Source of the DNA: Clusia tigrina | Lineage: Eukaryota; Arthropoda; Insecta; Diptera; Clusiidae | DNA: 64,000 nt | Assembly (NCBI GenBank): GCA_920105625.2 | Contig: OV050030.1 | Coordinates: 317,010,789 to 317,074,788, forward strand | Reading direction: 5' to 3' | Part shown: in pieces, positions 1 through 12,810 of the stretch | Position numbering within the stretch: position 1 is the stretch's first letter | How the letters are laid out: the number at the start of each line of letters is the position of its first letter | Position numbers and translations under genes: made by a program | The notes under the pieces: generated by a model | Seen by the model: the letters and a program-made list of their open reading frames with translations, nothing else | The model's database searches: none | What the model was told of the DNA's origin: nothing

Positions 1-1
1 G

Positions 2-1401
2 GCACGACTAGTAGCAAAAGGCTATAGCCAAAAACATGGTGTAGATTATCACCAAACATTCGCACCAGTGGCCAGACTGGAAACTTTGCGACTAATGCTT
101 GCTTTATCCGTACAGTTTGGACTCGCGATCTGGCAATTTGACGTTGTGACTGCTTACTTTAATGGTACATTAGAAGAAAAGATATTTATGAAAGTACCAG
201 ACATGCTGAGTGAGATGCTGGAGCGTATTGTTTTAAAACAAGGTAGAAGCACTGATATGGGTATACGAGCGAATAAAATGTTAAACGATTTTCGTGATGG
301 TGGTAATGTTTGTGCACTTAAAAAGGCTCTGTACGGGCTCAAACAAGCAGGTCGTCAATGGTATAAGAAGTTGAAAGCCAAACTTGTAAGTATTGGGTTT
401 AAGCCAATTATGAATGAGCTATGCTTATTTTATTGTCACGTAAATAACGAACTCACATTACTGTTGGTGTACGTCGACGATATTCTTATTGCATCACAAT
501 ATAGAAAAGCTGTAAGAAAATTTAAAGATCAACTTTTGAAGGACTTTGCAATCAAGGATCTCGGTTTGGCAAATTTCTGCCTTGGTTTGGAAATAATCCA
601 AAATAACGCCGTTATAAAATTAAAGCAATCAGGATATATAAAAGAATTGCTCAGAAGTTATGGCATGTCTGATTGCAATGCCGTGGCCACGCCTGCAGAC
701 ATAAACACTCAATTTGATAATGCATTAAGCAAACCATGCGAAGGATGTCCCTACCGAGAGCTAATTGGTGCTTTGATGTATCTATCAGTGGCAACGAGAC
801 TTGATATTGCGAATTTCATATCAAGATTTGCGCAGTTTTTGAATAACCCTCTTGATTGCCATTGGCAGGCTGCTAAAAAGAGTTTTGCGGTATTTGGCTG
901 GTTCGGTAAATAAAGGCTTAGAATATAAAAGGACGAATAATCCACTGCTTGCTTACACCGATGCTGATTGGGGTGGATGCGTTGTGGACCGTCGCTCTTA
1001 TACAGGCTACGTGTTTATTCTCAGTGGAGCTGCTATAACCTGGAAATCGCAGAAGCAACGTACCGTAGCACTTTCTTCTACCGAAGCCGAGTACGTCAGT
1101 TTAGCTGAAGCAGCGAAAGAGGCAATTTATTTGCGAAGTTTCTTAAATGAGCTTGACTTAAGTGATCTCGCTAGAATTACAATTTTTGTGGACAATCGAG
1201 GAGCACAGTGTTTGGCGAGTGATTCTGTATTTCATGCTCGCACGAAACATATAGATATGAGACATCATTTTGTTCGAGAGTCGGATGCCGCTAAGATTGA
1301 AACATGTACCAACACAGTAAATGATTGCCGATATAATGACTAAATCACTGCCGAGAGCAACTCATGAGAGATGTCTAACAGGACTTGGTTTCTGCACTTA
1401 A
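2..1401 (+). pseudogene. copia unit 0: reverse transcriptase-RNase H part (left-cut)
   Basis: The window opens inside RT, in frame from position 2. The RT active site YVDD and the LKQAGRQWY region are intact up to 913. A run of five A at 875-879, against four in units 1, 2 and 9-11, shifts the frame, and RNase H continues in the next frame to 1343 with the TDADW, SSTEAEY and VDNRGAQ motifs. An 8-bp loss near 1292 (shared with units 1 and 11) gives an altered tail. The old pol stop (TAA) is at 1399-1401, 25 bp before LTR1. This unit is non-functional as read. Confidence 0.93.
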
Positions 1402-1425
1402 GACAACCTGCATATTGAGAGGGAG

Positions 1426-1733
<308 letters not shown>

Positions 1734-1747
1734 GGTTATGGGCCCAG
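1734..1747 (+). other. Primer-binding site for initiator tRNA-Met fragment
   Basis: GGTTATGGGCCCAG follows the LTR end without a gap. It is complementary to the anticodon stem-loop of eukaryotic initiator tRNA-Met, the region used by Drosophila copia, which primes from a 5' half-tRNA cut in the anticodon loop. The same site starts one base after each LTR: 6248, 10807, 15233, 19663, 24090, 28456, 32898, 37328, 41758, 46184 and 50569. Confidence 0.88.
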
Positions 1748-1787
1748 ATGCGCCAAATTTAATAATTGAATAGTTTTTAAATTTGTA

Positions 1788-3731
1788 ATGAGCGATATTG
1801 AAGAGATCAGTGAAGTTTTTGACGCAAAAGTTGATCGGAAAAATTTCAGCACGAGTGATAATTTTTCAAAGAAAATGGCAGCAAACTCCTTATCTAGTTC
1901 CTCGCGAATCGAATTATTATCAAAAGATAATTACGATACGTGGAGTCTGCAGGTCGAGGCGCTGCTAATCAAAAATGATCTTTGGGAGTTCGGCAGCGGC
2001 GGCTTTGTAATGCCAGTAGAGAATGTCGCAAGAAGCGCTTGGGTAAAACAGGATAAGAAAGCCAAAGCGGATCTAATCTTATCAATACAGCCTTCGGAGC
2101 TAAAACAAATACGTGGATGTGAGACTTCACGTGAAGTTTGGCTTAAGCTTGAGAGTATTTATGCTTCAAAGGGGCCTGCGCGTAAAGCGACATTGTTGAA
2201 GCAACTTATGCTGCAGAAGCTGGATGAAGGTGGCGATGTAATAGACCACATCGCACGTTTCATGGATGTAGTTGATTAGTTAGAAAGCATGAGCATTGAG
2301 GTAAATGGCGATTTACTAACCATTATGTTGCTGTATAGCCTTCCATCAAGTTTTGAAAACTTTCGTTGCGCAATCGAATCTCGTGATGAACTACCTACTG
2401 TCGAGGTTTTGAAAGTCAAAATTATAGAAGAGAGCGACGCACGATTGCAAGCTTCTGGAAGTGTGATAGCAATGGTTGCTGGGGGTCGCACACGTGATCG
2501 TAAGTCTAATTTGGAACATGGGAAAATGGCTACGAAAGACATTAGATGTTTCAAGTTCGATTGGACTCAAGGCGAATGCTTGTTCTGCAAAGAAAAACAA
2601 TAATGCAAAAGGTTACAAGCAGTCTCATCATGTTGACGAAACATACGCCGTATGCCATTCTGTAACTACTGGAATGACTGTTTCAACAAACACTAATCGT
2701 GCTTGGATTCTCGATAGTGTTGCACAGCGCATTTATGTGGAGATGAAAGTATTTTTAATTCAATAACCAAATCTCCAAAAGTTAAGTTAAATCTGGCAAG
2801 CCAAGCCTGTGCTGAGGTTCAAGGCACTGGCGTGGTGGAGCTGACAGTGGCTGGCGATAGTGGTAATCGCTGCATTCAATTTAAAAATACGCTTTTTGTA
2901 CCTGATCCTCGAACTAATCTCATATCGGTAGCAAAAATTACGGACAAAGGTCATACTGTTACATTTTCGAAAGATAGTGCGTATGTTTGCGATGTGAATG
3001 GCAGAAAATCGCTTATAGCCGATCGTAGAGGCGATTTGTTTTATCTACGCGAGAGTAGCGAATGCGCTGCTATCCAATCGAAGTGCTCCGAACTGTTGAA
3101 GTGGCATTGTCGATTGGGTCACTTAAACGCGAAGGATATGATTAGATTAATTAAGATCGGTACTTTGCCTAAAGTTGATATTGATGACCTCAAATTAATC
3201 GCGACATGTGAGGTGTGCTTAAAGGGTAAGATGACCGCATTGCCGTTTACCAATTCCCACAATCCATGCGGTGAGATGTTGAAGATAGTACACTCAGATG
3301 TGGTTGGTCCTTTTCGTACGGAATGTACAGAACGAGCCAGGTATTTTGTTACGTTCATAGACGACATCTCTAGATGGTGTGAGGTATATTTCTTACGAGA
3401 GAAAAGCGGTGTTTTCGAAGCTTTTAAAATGTATCAGCGATTTGTGGAAAATCAAACTGGACAAAGAATAAAATGCTTGCAGTCAGACAATGGGCGTGAG
3501 TATTCTAATAACGATTTTAATAAATACCTTTCAGATCATGGCATTTTACGGAGACTGTCTATTCCTCGGACTCCAGAACAAAACGGAGTCGCAGAGCGTC
3601 AGAATCGTACGCTATTAGATATGGCAAGGTGTCTTTTGTTCCAATCAGGATTGAGTCAGACGTTTTGGTCATCGGCCGTGTCGACGGCATGTTATATACG
3701 CAATAGATGTCCAACAAGCAGTTTAAAATGA
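1788..3731 (+). pseudogene. copia unit 1: gag-protease-integrase, broken
   Basis: Same polyprotein segment as unit 4 but 6 bp shorter. TAG at 2277-2279 ends gag at residue 163. A 5-bp loss near 2555 destroys the zinc-knuckle region, and a 1-bp loss near 2719 disrupts the protease DSG site. Together the two deletions restore the original frame, so integrase is open again from 2832 to the shared TGA at 3729-3731. Markers shared only with unit 2 include Asn in VENVARS, Ile in DDISRW and Asp in SDARL. Confidence 0.92.
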
Positions 3732-5821
3732 AAAATACCTTACGAAATTTTTATTAAAGAAAATGGCAAACTCGACTACTTGAAGTCATTTGGTTCCAAA
3801 GTAATGGTTCTCGATAAGGATCCCGGCAAAAATAAGTTTGCACCGAGAGCAACCGAGGGAATATTTGTGGGGTATCCACACGACAAAAAGGGATGTCGCA
3901 TATGGATGCTAAGCTCACATAAAATAATATGTGCGCGTGATGTGAAATTCGTCGATGAGATTTGTGGGCAGCAAAGCATTTCAAACAAACTCTCTGAAAC
4001 CCTGCTACCATGTAGTCCCACTACATCAAGCGATAGAAGTTTCGTTGAATTCTCTCCTCGTCCACCGAGAAACAACATGATTGCTGACAACAGAACTCCA
4101 GTGGTAGCAGTGAACAGCCAAGAAGATGAAGGTAGAGCTCCTGGTCGGCCAAAGATGTTGCGCACAGGGCGTAGAGGACGACCTCGAAAACTTTTTCGCG
4201 CTCGCACGTTGACTTCAGAAGAAAAACCTCCAGAGGAGCCTAAAGTTGAATCAGATGAGCTGGAGGACGATGTTTTTGCTAGCGTAGCCGAAATTAGTAT
4301 ACGAAGTGCAATGAACGGGCCTGCGTGCGAAGAATGGAAGGATGCCATCGAGTCAGAAGTGGTGAGTCTTATTGAAAATGATACATGATGTGGATTATGT
4401 GGCAATATTGAACGCCGAAAGGCACGACTAGTAGCAAAAGGCTATAGCCAAAAACATGGTGTAGATTATCACCAAACATTCGCACCAGTGGCCAGACTGG
4501 AAACTTTGCGACTAATGCTTGCTTTATCCGTACAGTTTGGACTCGCGATCTGGCAATTTGACGTTGTGACTGCTTACTTTAATGGTACATTAGAAGAAAA
4601 GATATTTATGAAAGTACCAGACATGCTGAGTGAGATGCTGGAGCGTATTGTTTTAAAACAAGGTAGAAGCACTGATATGGGTATACGAGCGAATAAAATG
4701 TTAAACGATTTTCGTGATGGTGGTAATGTTTGTGCACTTAAAAAGGCTCTGTACGGGCTCAAACAAGCAGGTCGTCAATGGTATAAGAAGTTGAAAGCCA
4801 AACTTGTAAGTATTGGGTTTAAGCCAATTATGAATGAGCTATGCTTATTTTATTGTCACGTAAATAACGAACTCACATTACTGTTGGTGTACGTCGTCGA
4901 TATTCTTATTGCATCACAATATAGAAAAGCTGTAAGAAAATTTAAAGATCAACTTTTGAAGGACTTTGCAATCAAGGATCTCGGTTTGGCAAATTTCTGC
5001 CTTGGTTTGGAAATAATCCAAAATAACGCCGTTATAAAATTAAAGCAATCAGGATATATAAAAGAATTGCTCAGAAGTTATGGCATGTCTGATTGCAATG
5101 CCGTGGCCACGCCTGCAGACATAAACACTCAATTTGATAATGCATTAAGCAAACCATGCGAAGGATGTCCCTACCGAGAGCTAATTGGTGCTTTGATGTA
5201 TCTATCAGTGGCAACGAGACTTGATATTGCGAATTTCATATCAAGATTTGCGCAGTTTTTGAATAACCCTCTTGATTGCCATTGGCAGGCTGCTAAAAGA
5301 GTTTTGCGGTATTTGGCTGGTTCGGTAAATAAAGGCTTAGAATAATAAAAGGACGAATAATCCACTGCTTGCTTACACCGATGCTGATTGGGGTGGATGC
5401 GTTGTGGACCGTCGCTCTTATACAGGCTACGTGTTTATTCTCAGTGGAGCTGCTATAACCTGGAAATCGCAGAAGCAACGTACCGTAGCACTTTCTTCTA
5501 CCGAAGCCGAGTACGTCAGTTTAGCTGAAGCAGCGAAAGAGGCAATTTATTTGCGAAGTTTCTTAAATGAGCTTGACTTAAGTGATCTCGCTAGAATTAC
5601 AATTTTTGTGGACAATCGAGGAGCACAGTGTTTGACGAGTGATTCTGTATTTCATGCTCGCACGAAACATATAGATATGAGACATCATTTTGTTCGAGAG
5701 TCGGATGCCGCTAAGATTGAAACATGTACCAACACAGTAAATGATTGCCGATATAATGACTAAATCACTGCCGAGAGCAACTCATGAGAGATGTCTAACA
5801 GGACTTGGTTTCTGCACTTAA
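3732..5821 (+). pseudogene. copia unit 1: integrase C-terminus, RT and RNase H, broken
   Basis: Reading resumes after the TGA in the same frame (open 3780-4388), meets the second shared TGA, then RT is open 4488-5345. The RT active-site motif is YVVD at 4890-4901 instead of YVDD: the first catalytic Asp codon is Val, which should abolish polymerase activity. It has the four-A form at the first frameshift site but an extra A near 5340-5346, giving a double TAA. RNase H (5404-5763) carries the 8-bp loss near 5712 and a unique Ala to Thr change (CLTSD). Confidence 0.92.
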
Positions 5822-5845
5822 GACAACCTGCATATTGAGAGGGAG

Positions 5846-6247
<402 letters not shown>

Positions 6248-6301
6248 GGTTATGGGCCCAGATGCGCCAAATTTAATAATTGAATAGTTTTTAAATTTGT
6301 A

Positions 6302-8245
6302 ATGAGCGATATTGAAGAGATCAGTGAAGTTTTTGACGCAAAAGTTGATCGGAAAAATTTCAGCACGAGTGACAATTTTTCAAAGAAAATGGCAGCAAAC
6401 TCCTTATCTAGTTCCTCGCGAATCGAATTATTATCAAAAGATAATTACGATACGTGGAGTCTGCAGGTCGAGGCGCTGCTAATCAAAAATGATCTTTGGG
6501 AGTTCGGCAGCGGCGGCTTTGTAATGCCAGTAGAGAATGTCGCAAGAAGCGCTTGGGTAAAACAGGATAAGAAAGCCAAAGCGGATCTAATCTTATCAAT
6601 ACAGCCTTCGGAGCTAAAACAAATACGTGGATGTGAGACTTCACGTGAAGTTTGGCTTAAGCTTGAGAGTATTTATGCTTCAAAGGGGCCTGCGCGTAAA
6701 GCGACATTGTTGAAGCAACTTATGCTGCAGAAGCTGGATGAAGGTGGCGATGTAATAGACCACATCGCACGTTTCATGGATGTAGTTGATTAGTTAGAAA
6801 GCATGAGCATTGAGGTAAATGGCGATTTACTAACCATTATGTTGCTGTATAGCCTTCCATCAAGTTTTGAAAACTTTCGTTGCGCAATCGAATCTCGTGA
6901 TGAACTACCTACTGTCGAGGTTTTGAAAGTCAAAATTATAGAAGAGAGCGACGCACGATTGCAAGCTTCTGGAAGTGTGATAGCAATGGTTGCTGGGGGT
7001 CGCACACGTGATCGTAAGTCTAATTTGGAACATGGGAAAATGGCTACGAAAGACATTAGATGTTTCAAGTTCGATTGGACTCAAGGCGAATGCTTGTTCT
7101 GCAAAGAAAAACAATAATGCAAAAGGTTACAAGCAGTCTCATCATGTTGACGAAACATACGCCGTATGCCATTCTGTAACTACTGGAATGACTGTTTCAA
7201 CAAACACTAATCGTGCTTGGATTCTCGATAGTGTTGCACAGCGCATTTATGTGGAGATGAAAGTATTTTTAATTCAATAACCAAATCTCCAAAAGTTAAG
7301 TTAAATCTGGCAAGCCAAGCCTGTGCTGAGGTTCAAGGCACTGGCGTGGTGGAGCTGACAGTGGCTGGCGATAGTGGTAATCGCTGCATTCAATTTAAAA
7401 ATACGCTTTTTGTACCTGATCCTCGAACTAATCTCATATCGGTAGCAAAAATTACGGACAAAGGTCATACTGTTACATTTTCGAAAGATAGTGCGTATGT
7501 TTGCGATGTGAATGGCAGAAAATCGCTTATAGCCGATCGTAGAGGCGATTTGTTTTATCTACGCGAGAGTAGCGAATGCGCTGCTATCCAATCGAAGTGC
7601 TCCGAACTGTTGAAGTGGCATTGTCGATTGGGTCACTTAAACGCGAAGGATATGATTAGATTAATTAAGATCGGTACTTTGCCTAAAGTTGATATTGATG
7701 ACCTCAAATTAATCGCGACATGTGAGGTGTGCTTAAAGGGTAAGATGACCGCATTGCCGTTTACCAATTCCCACAATCCATGCGGTGAGATGTTGAAGAT
7801 AGTACACTCAGATGTGGTTGGTCCTTTTCGTACGGAATGTACAGAACGAGCCAGGTATTTTGTTACGTTCATAGACGACATCTCTAGATGGTGTGAGGTA
7901 TATTTCTTACGAGAGAAAAGCGGTGTTTTCGAAGCTTTTAAAATGTATCAGCGATTTGTGGAAAATCAAACTGGACAAAGAATAAAATGCTTGCAGTCAG
8001 ACAATGGGCGTGAGTATTCTAATAACGATTTTAATAAATACCTTTCAGATCATGGCATTTTACGGAGACTGTCTATTCCTCGGACTCCAGAACAAAACGG
8101 AGTCGCAGAGCGTCAGAATCGTACGCTATTAGATATGGCAAGGTGTCTTTTGCTCCAATCAGGATTGAGTCAGACGTTTTGGTCATCGGCCGTGTCGACG
8201 GCATGTTATATACGCAATAGATGTCCAACAAGCAGTTTAAAATGA
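6302..8245 (+). pseudogene. copia unit 2: gag-protease-integrase, broken
   Basis: Carries the same TAG (6791-6793), 5-bp loss and 1-bp loss as unit 1, so units 1 and 2 descend from one already damaged copy. It differs from unit 1 at a few bases, for example Leu for Phe in the CLLLQSG stretch. Integrase is open 7346-8245. Confidence 0.92.
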
Positions 8246-10343
8246 AAAATACCTTACGAAATTTTTATTAAAGAAAATGGCAAACTCGACTACTTGAAGT
8301 CATTTGGTTCCAAAGTAATGGTTCTCGATAAGGATCCCGGCAAAAATAAGTTTGCACCGAGAGCAACCGAGGGAATATTTGTGGGGTATCCACACGACAA
8401 AAAGGGATGTCGCATATGGATGCTAAGCTCACATAAAATAATATGTGCGCGTGATGTGAAATTCGTCGATGAGATTTGTGGGCAGCAAAGCATTTCAAAC
8501 AAACTCTCTGAAACCCTGCTACCATGTAGTCCCACTACATCAAGCGATAGAAGTTTCGTTGAATTCTCTCCTCGTCCACCGAGAAACAACATGATTGCTG
8601 ACAACAGAACTCCAGTGGTAGCAGTGAACAGCCAAGAAGATGAAGGTAGAGCTCCTGGTCGGCCAAAGATGTTGCGCACAGGGCGTAGAGGACGACCTCG
8701 AAAACTTTTTCGCGCTCGCACGTTGACTTCAGAAGAAAAACCTCCAGAGGAGCCTAAAGTTGAATCAGATGAGCTGGAGGACGATGTTTTTGCTAGCGTA
8801 GCCGAAATTAGTATACGAAGTGCAATGAACGGGCCTGCGTGCGAAGAATGGAAGGATGCCATCGAGTCAGAAGTGGTGAGTCTTATTGAAAATGATACAT
8901 AATGTGGATTAGATGGCAATATTGAACGCCGAAAGGCACGACTAGTAGCAAAAGGCTATAGCCAAAAACATGGTGTAGATTATCACCAAACATTCGCACC
9001 AGTGGCCAGACTGGAAACTTTGCGACTAATGCTTGCTTTATCCGTACAGTTTGGACTCGCGATCTGGCAATTTGACGTTGTGACTGCTTACTTTAATGGT
9101 ACATTAGAAGAAAAGATATTTATGAAAGTACCAGACATGCTGAGTGAGATGCTGGAGCGTATTGTTTTAAAACAAGGTAGAAGCACTGATATGGGTATAC
9201 GAGCGAATAAAATGTTAAACGATTTTCGTGATGGTGGTAATGTTTGTGCACTTAAAAAGGCTCTGTACGGGCTCAAACAAGCAGGTCGTCAATGGTATAA
9301 GAAGTTGAAAGCCAAACTTGTAAGTATTGGGTTTAAGCCAATTATGAATGAGCTATGCTTATTTTATTGTCACGTAAATAACGAACTCACATTACTGTTG
9401 GTGTACGTCGACGATATTCTTATTGCATCACAATATAGAAAAGCTGTAAGAAAATTTAAAGATCAACTTTTGAAGGACTTTGCAATCAAGGATCTCGGTT
9501 TGGCAAATTTCTGCCTTGGTTTGGAAATAATCCAAAATAACGCCGTTATAAAATTAAAGCAATCAGGATATATAAAAGAATTGCTCAGAAGTTATGGCAT
9601 GTCTGATTGCAATGCCGTGGCCACGCCTGCAGACATAAACACTCAATTTGATAATGCATTAAGCAAACCATGCGAAGGATGTCCCTACCGAGAGCTAATT
9701 GGTGCTTTGATGTGTCTATCAGTGGCAACGAGACTTGATATTGCGAATTTCATATCAAGATTTGCGCAGTTTTTGAATAACCCTCTTGATTGCCATTGGC
9801 AGGCTGCTAAAAGAGTTTTGCGGTATTTGGCTGGTTCGGTAAATAAAGGCTTAGAATAATAAAAGGACGAATAATCCACTGCTTGCTTACACCGATGCTG
9901 ATTGGGGTGGATGCGTTGTGGACCGTCGCTCTTATACAGGCTACGTGTTTATTCTCAGTGGAGCTGCTATAACCTGGAAATCGCAGAAGCAACGTACCGT
10001 AGCACTTTCTTCTACCGAAGCCGAGTACGTCAGTTTAGCTGAAGCAGCGAAAGAGGCAATTTATTTGCGAAGTTTCTTAAATGAGCTTGACTTAAGTGAT
10101 CTCGCTAGAATGACAATTTTTGTGGACAATCGAGGAGCACAGTGTTTGGCGAGTGATTCTGTATTTCATGCTCGCACGAAACATATAGATATGAGACATC
10201 ATTTTGTTCGAGAGTCGGTTGCCGCTAAGATGTTTGTATTGAAACATGTACCAACACAGTAAATGATTGCCGATATAATGACTAAATCACTGCCGAGAGC
10301 AACTCATGAGAGATGTCTAAAAGGACTTGGTTTCTGTACTTAA
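8246..10343 (+). pseudogene. copia unit 2: integrase C-terminus, RT and RNase H, broken
   Basis: Open stretches are 8294-8902, 9002-9859 and 9918-10262. Here the second shared stop is TAA (8900-8902) instead of TGA. The RT motif YVDD is intact, with Cys for Tyr in the ALMYLSV stretch. It has the second-site frameshift form (extra A after GGCTTAGAA). The RNase H tail is of the full type without the 8-bp loss, and Met replaces Ile in LARITIF. Confidence 0.92.
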
Positions 10344-10367
10344 GACAACCTGCATATTGAGAGGGAG

Positions 10368-10806
<439 letters not shown>

Positions 10807-10860
10807 GGTTATGGGCCCAGATGCGCCAAATTTAATAATTGAATAGTTTTTAAATTTGTA

Positions 10861-12810
10861 ATGAGCGATATTGAAGAGATCAGTGAAGTTTTTGACGCAA
10901 AAGTTGATCGGAAAAATTTCAGCACGAGTGACAATTTTTCAAAGAAAATTGCAGCAAACTCCTTATCTAGTTCCTCGCGAATCGAATTATTATCAAAAGA
11001 TAATTACGATACGTGGAGTCTGCAGGTCGAGGCGCTGCTAATCAAAAATGATCTTTGGGAGTTCGGCAGCGGCGGCTTTGTAATGCCAGTAGAGGATGTC
11101 GCAAGAAGCGCTTGGGTAAAACAGGATAAGAAAGCCAAAGCGGATCTAATCTTATCAATACAGCCTTCGGAGCTAAAACAAATACGTGGATGTGAGACTT
11201 CACGTGAAGTTTGGCTTAAGCTTGAGAGTATTTATGCTTCAAAGGGGCCTGCGCGTAAAGCGACATTGTTGAAGCAACTTATGCTGCAGAAGCTGGATGA
11301 AGGTGGCGATGTAAAAGACCACATCGCACGTTTCATGGATGTAGTTGATAAGTTAGAAAGCATGAGCATTGAGGTAAATGGCGATTTACTAACCATTATG
11401 TTGCTGTATAGCCTTCCATCAAGTTTTGAAAACTTTCGTTGCGCAATCGAATCTCGTGATGAACTACCTACTGCCGAGGTTTTGAAAGTCAAAATTATAG
11501 AAGAGAGCGAGGCACGATTGCAAGCTTCTGGAAGTGTGATAGCAATGGTTGCTGGGGGTCGCACACGTGATCGTAAGTCTAATTTGGAACATGGGAAAAT
11601 GGCTACGAAAGACATTAGATGTTTCAAGTGCGGTGCGATTGGACTCAAGGCGAATGCTTGTTCTGCAAAGAAAAACAATAATGCAAAAGGTTACAAGCAG
11701 TCTCATCATGTTGACGAAACATACGCCGTATGCCATTCTGTAACTACTGGAATGACTGTTTCAACAAACACTAATCGTGCTTGGATTCTCGATAGTGGTT
11801 GCACAGCGCATTTATGTGGAGATGAAAGTATTTTTAATTCAATAACCAAATCTCCAAAAGTTAAGTTAAATCTGGCAAGCCATGCCTGTGCTGAGGTTCA
11901 AGGCACTGGCGTGGTGGAGCTGACAGTGGCTGGCGATAGTGGTAATCGCTGCATTCAATTTAAAAATACGCTTTTTGTACCTGATCCTCGAACTAATCTC
12001 ATATCGGTAGCAAAAATTACGGACAAAGGTCATACTGTTACATTTTCGAAAGATAGTGCGTATGTTTGCGATGTGAATGGCAGAAAATCGCTTATAGCCG
12101 ATCGTAGAGGCGATTTGTTTTATCTACGCGAGAGTAGCGAATGCGCTGCTATCCAATCGAAGTGCTCCGAACTGTTGAAGTGGCATTGTCGATTGGGTCA
12201 CTTAAACGCGAAGGATATGATTAGATTAATTAAGATCGGTACTTTGCCTAAAGTTGATATTGATGACCTCAAATTAATCGCGACATGTGAGGTGTGCTTA
12301 AAGGGTAAGATGACCGCATTGCCGTTTACCAATTCCCACAATCCATGCGTTGAGATGTTGAAGATAGTACACTCAGATGTGGTTGGTCCTTTTCGTACGG
12401 AATCTACAGAACGAGCCAGATATTTTGTTACCTTCATAGACGACAGCTCTAGATGGTGTGAGGTATATTTCTTACGAGAGAAAAGCGGTGTTTTCGAAGC
12501 TTTTAAAATGTATCAGCGATTTGTGGAAAATCAAACTGGGCAAAGAATAAAATGCTTGCAGTCAGACAATGGGCGTGAGTATTCTAATAACGATTTTAAT
12601 AAATATCTTTCAGATCATGGCATTTTACGGAGACTGTCTATTCCTCGGACTCCAGAACAAAACGGAGTCGCAGAGCGTCAGAATCGTACGCTATTAGATA
12701 TGGCAAGGTGTCTTTTGCTCCAATCAGGATTGAGTCAGACGTTTTGGTCATCGGCCGTGTCGACGGCATGTTATATACGCAATAGATGTCCAACAAGCAG
12801 TTTAAAATGA
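10861..12810 (+). CDS. copia unit 3: gag-protease-integrase ORF (649 aa)
   Basis: First unit from the left with this segment uninterrupted. It has Ser in NFSKK (as units 1 and 2) but the intact zinc-knuckle region and DSG protease of the later units, so it is intermediate. Private changes: Ile for Met in KKIAANS, His in SHACAEV, Val in PCVEM. It ends at the shared TGA, well short of a full copia polyprotein. Whether any of it is translated is unknown. Confidence 0.88.
   Translation: MSDIEEISEVFDAKVDRKNFSTSDNFSKKIAANSLSSSSRIELLSKDNYDTWSLQVEALLIKNDLWEFGSGGFVMPVEDVARSAWVKQDKKAKADLILSIQPSELKQIRGCETSREVWLKLESIYASKGPARKATLLKQLMLQKLDEGGDVKDHIARFMDVVDKLESMSIEVNGDLLTIMLLYSLPSSFENFRCAIESRDELPTAEVLKVKIIEESEARLQASGSVIAMVAGGRTRDRKSNLEHGKMATKDIRCFKCGAIGLKANACSAKKNNNAKGYKQSHHVDETYAVCHSVTTGMTVSTNTNRAWILDSGCTAHLCGDESIFNSITKSPKVKLNLASHACAEVQGTGVVELTVAGDSGNRCIQFKNTLFVPDPRTNLISVAKITDKGHTVTFSKDSAYVCDVNGRKSLIADRRGDLFYLRESSECAAIQSKCSELLKWHCRLGHLNAKDMIRLIKIGTLPKVDIDDLKLIATCEVCLKGKMTALPFTNSHNPCVEMLKIVHSDVVGPFRTESTERARYFVTFIDDSSRWCEVYFLREKSGVFEAFKMYQRFVENQTGQRIKCLQSDNGREYSNNDFNKYLSDHGILRRLSIPRTPEQNGVAERQNRTLLDMARCLLLQSGLSQTFWSSAVSTACYIRNRCPTSSLK

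Noticed and set aside
3776..4405. A 209-residue minus-strand open frame repeated in every unit
   Set aside because: It lies exactly opposite the integrase tail/RT start frame, changes with it, and resembles no family I know; it is a shadow of the sense frame.
11232..11678. A 148-residue minus-strand open frame repeated in the units with intact gag
   Set aside because: Antisense to gag, with composition expected from the sense codons; no independent support.
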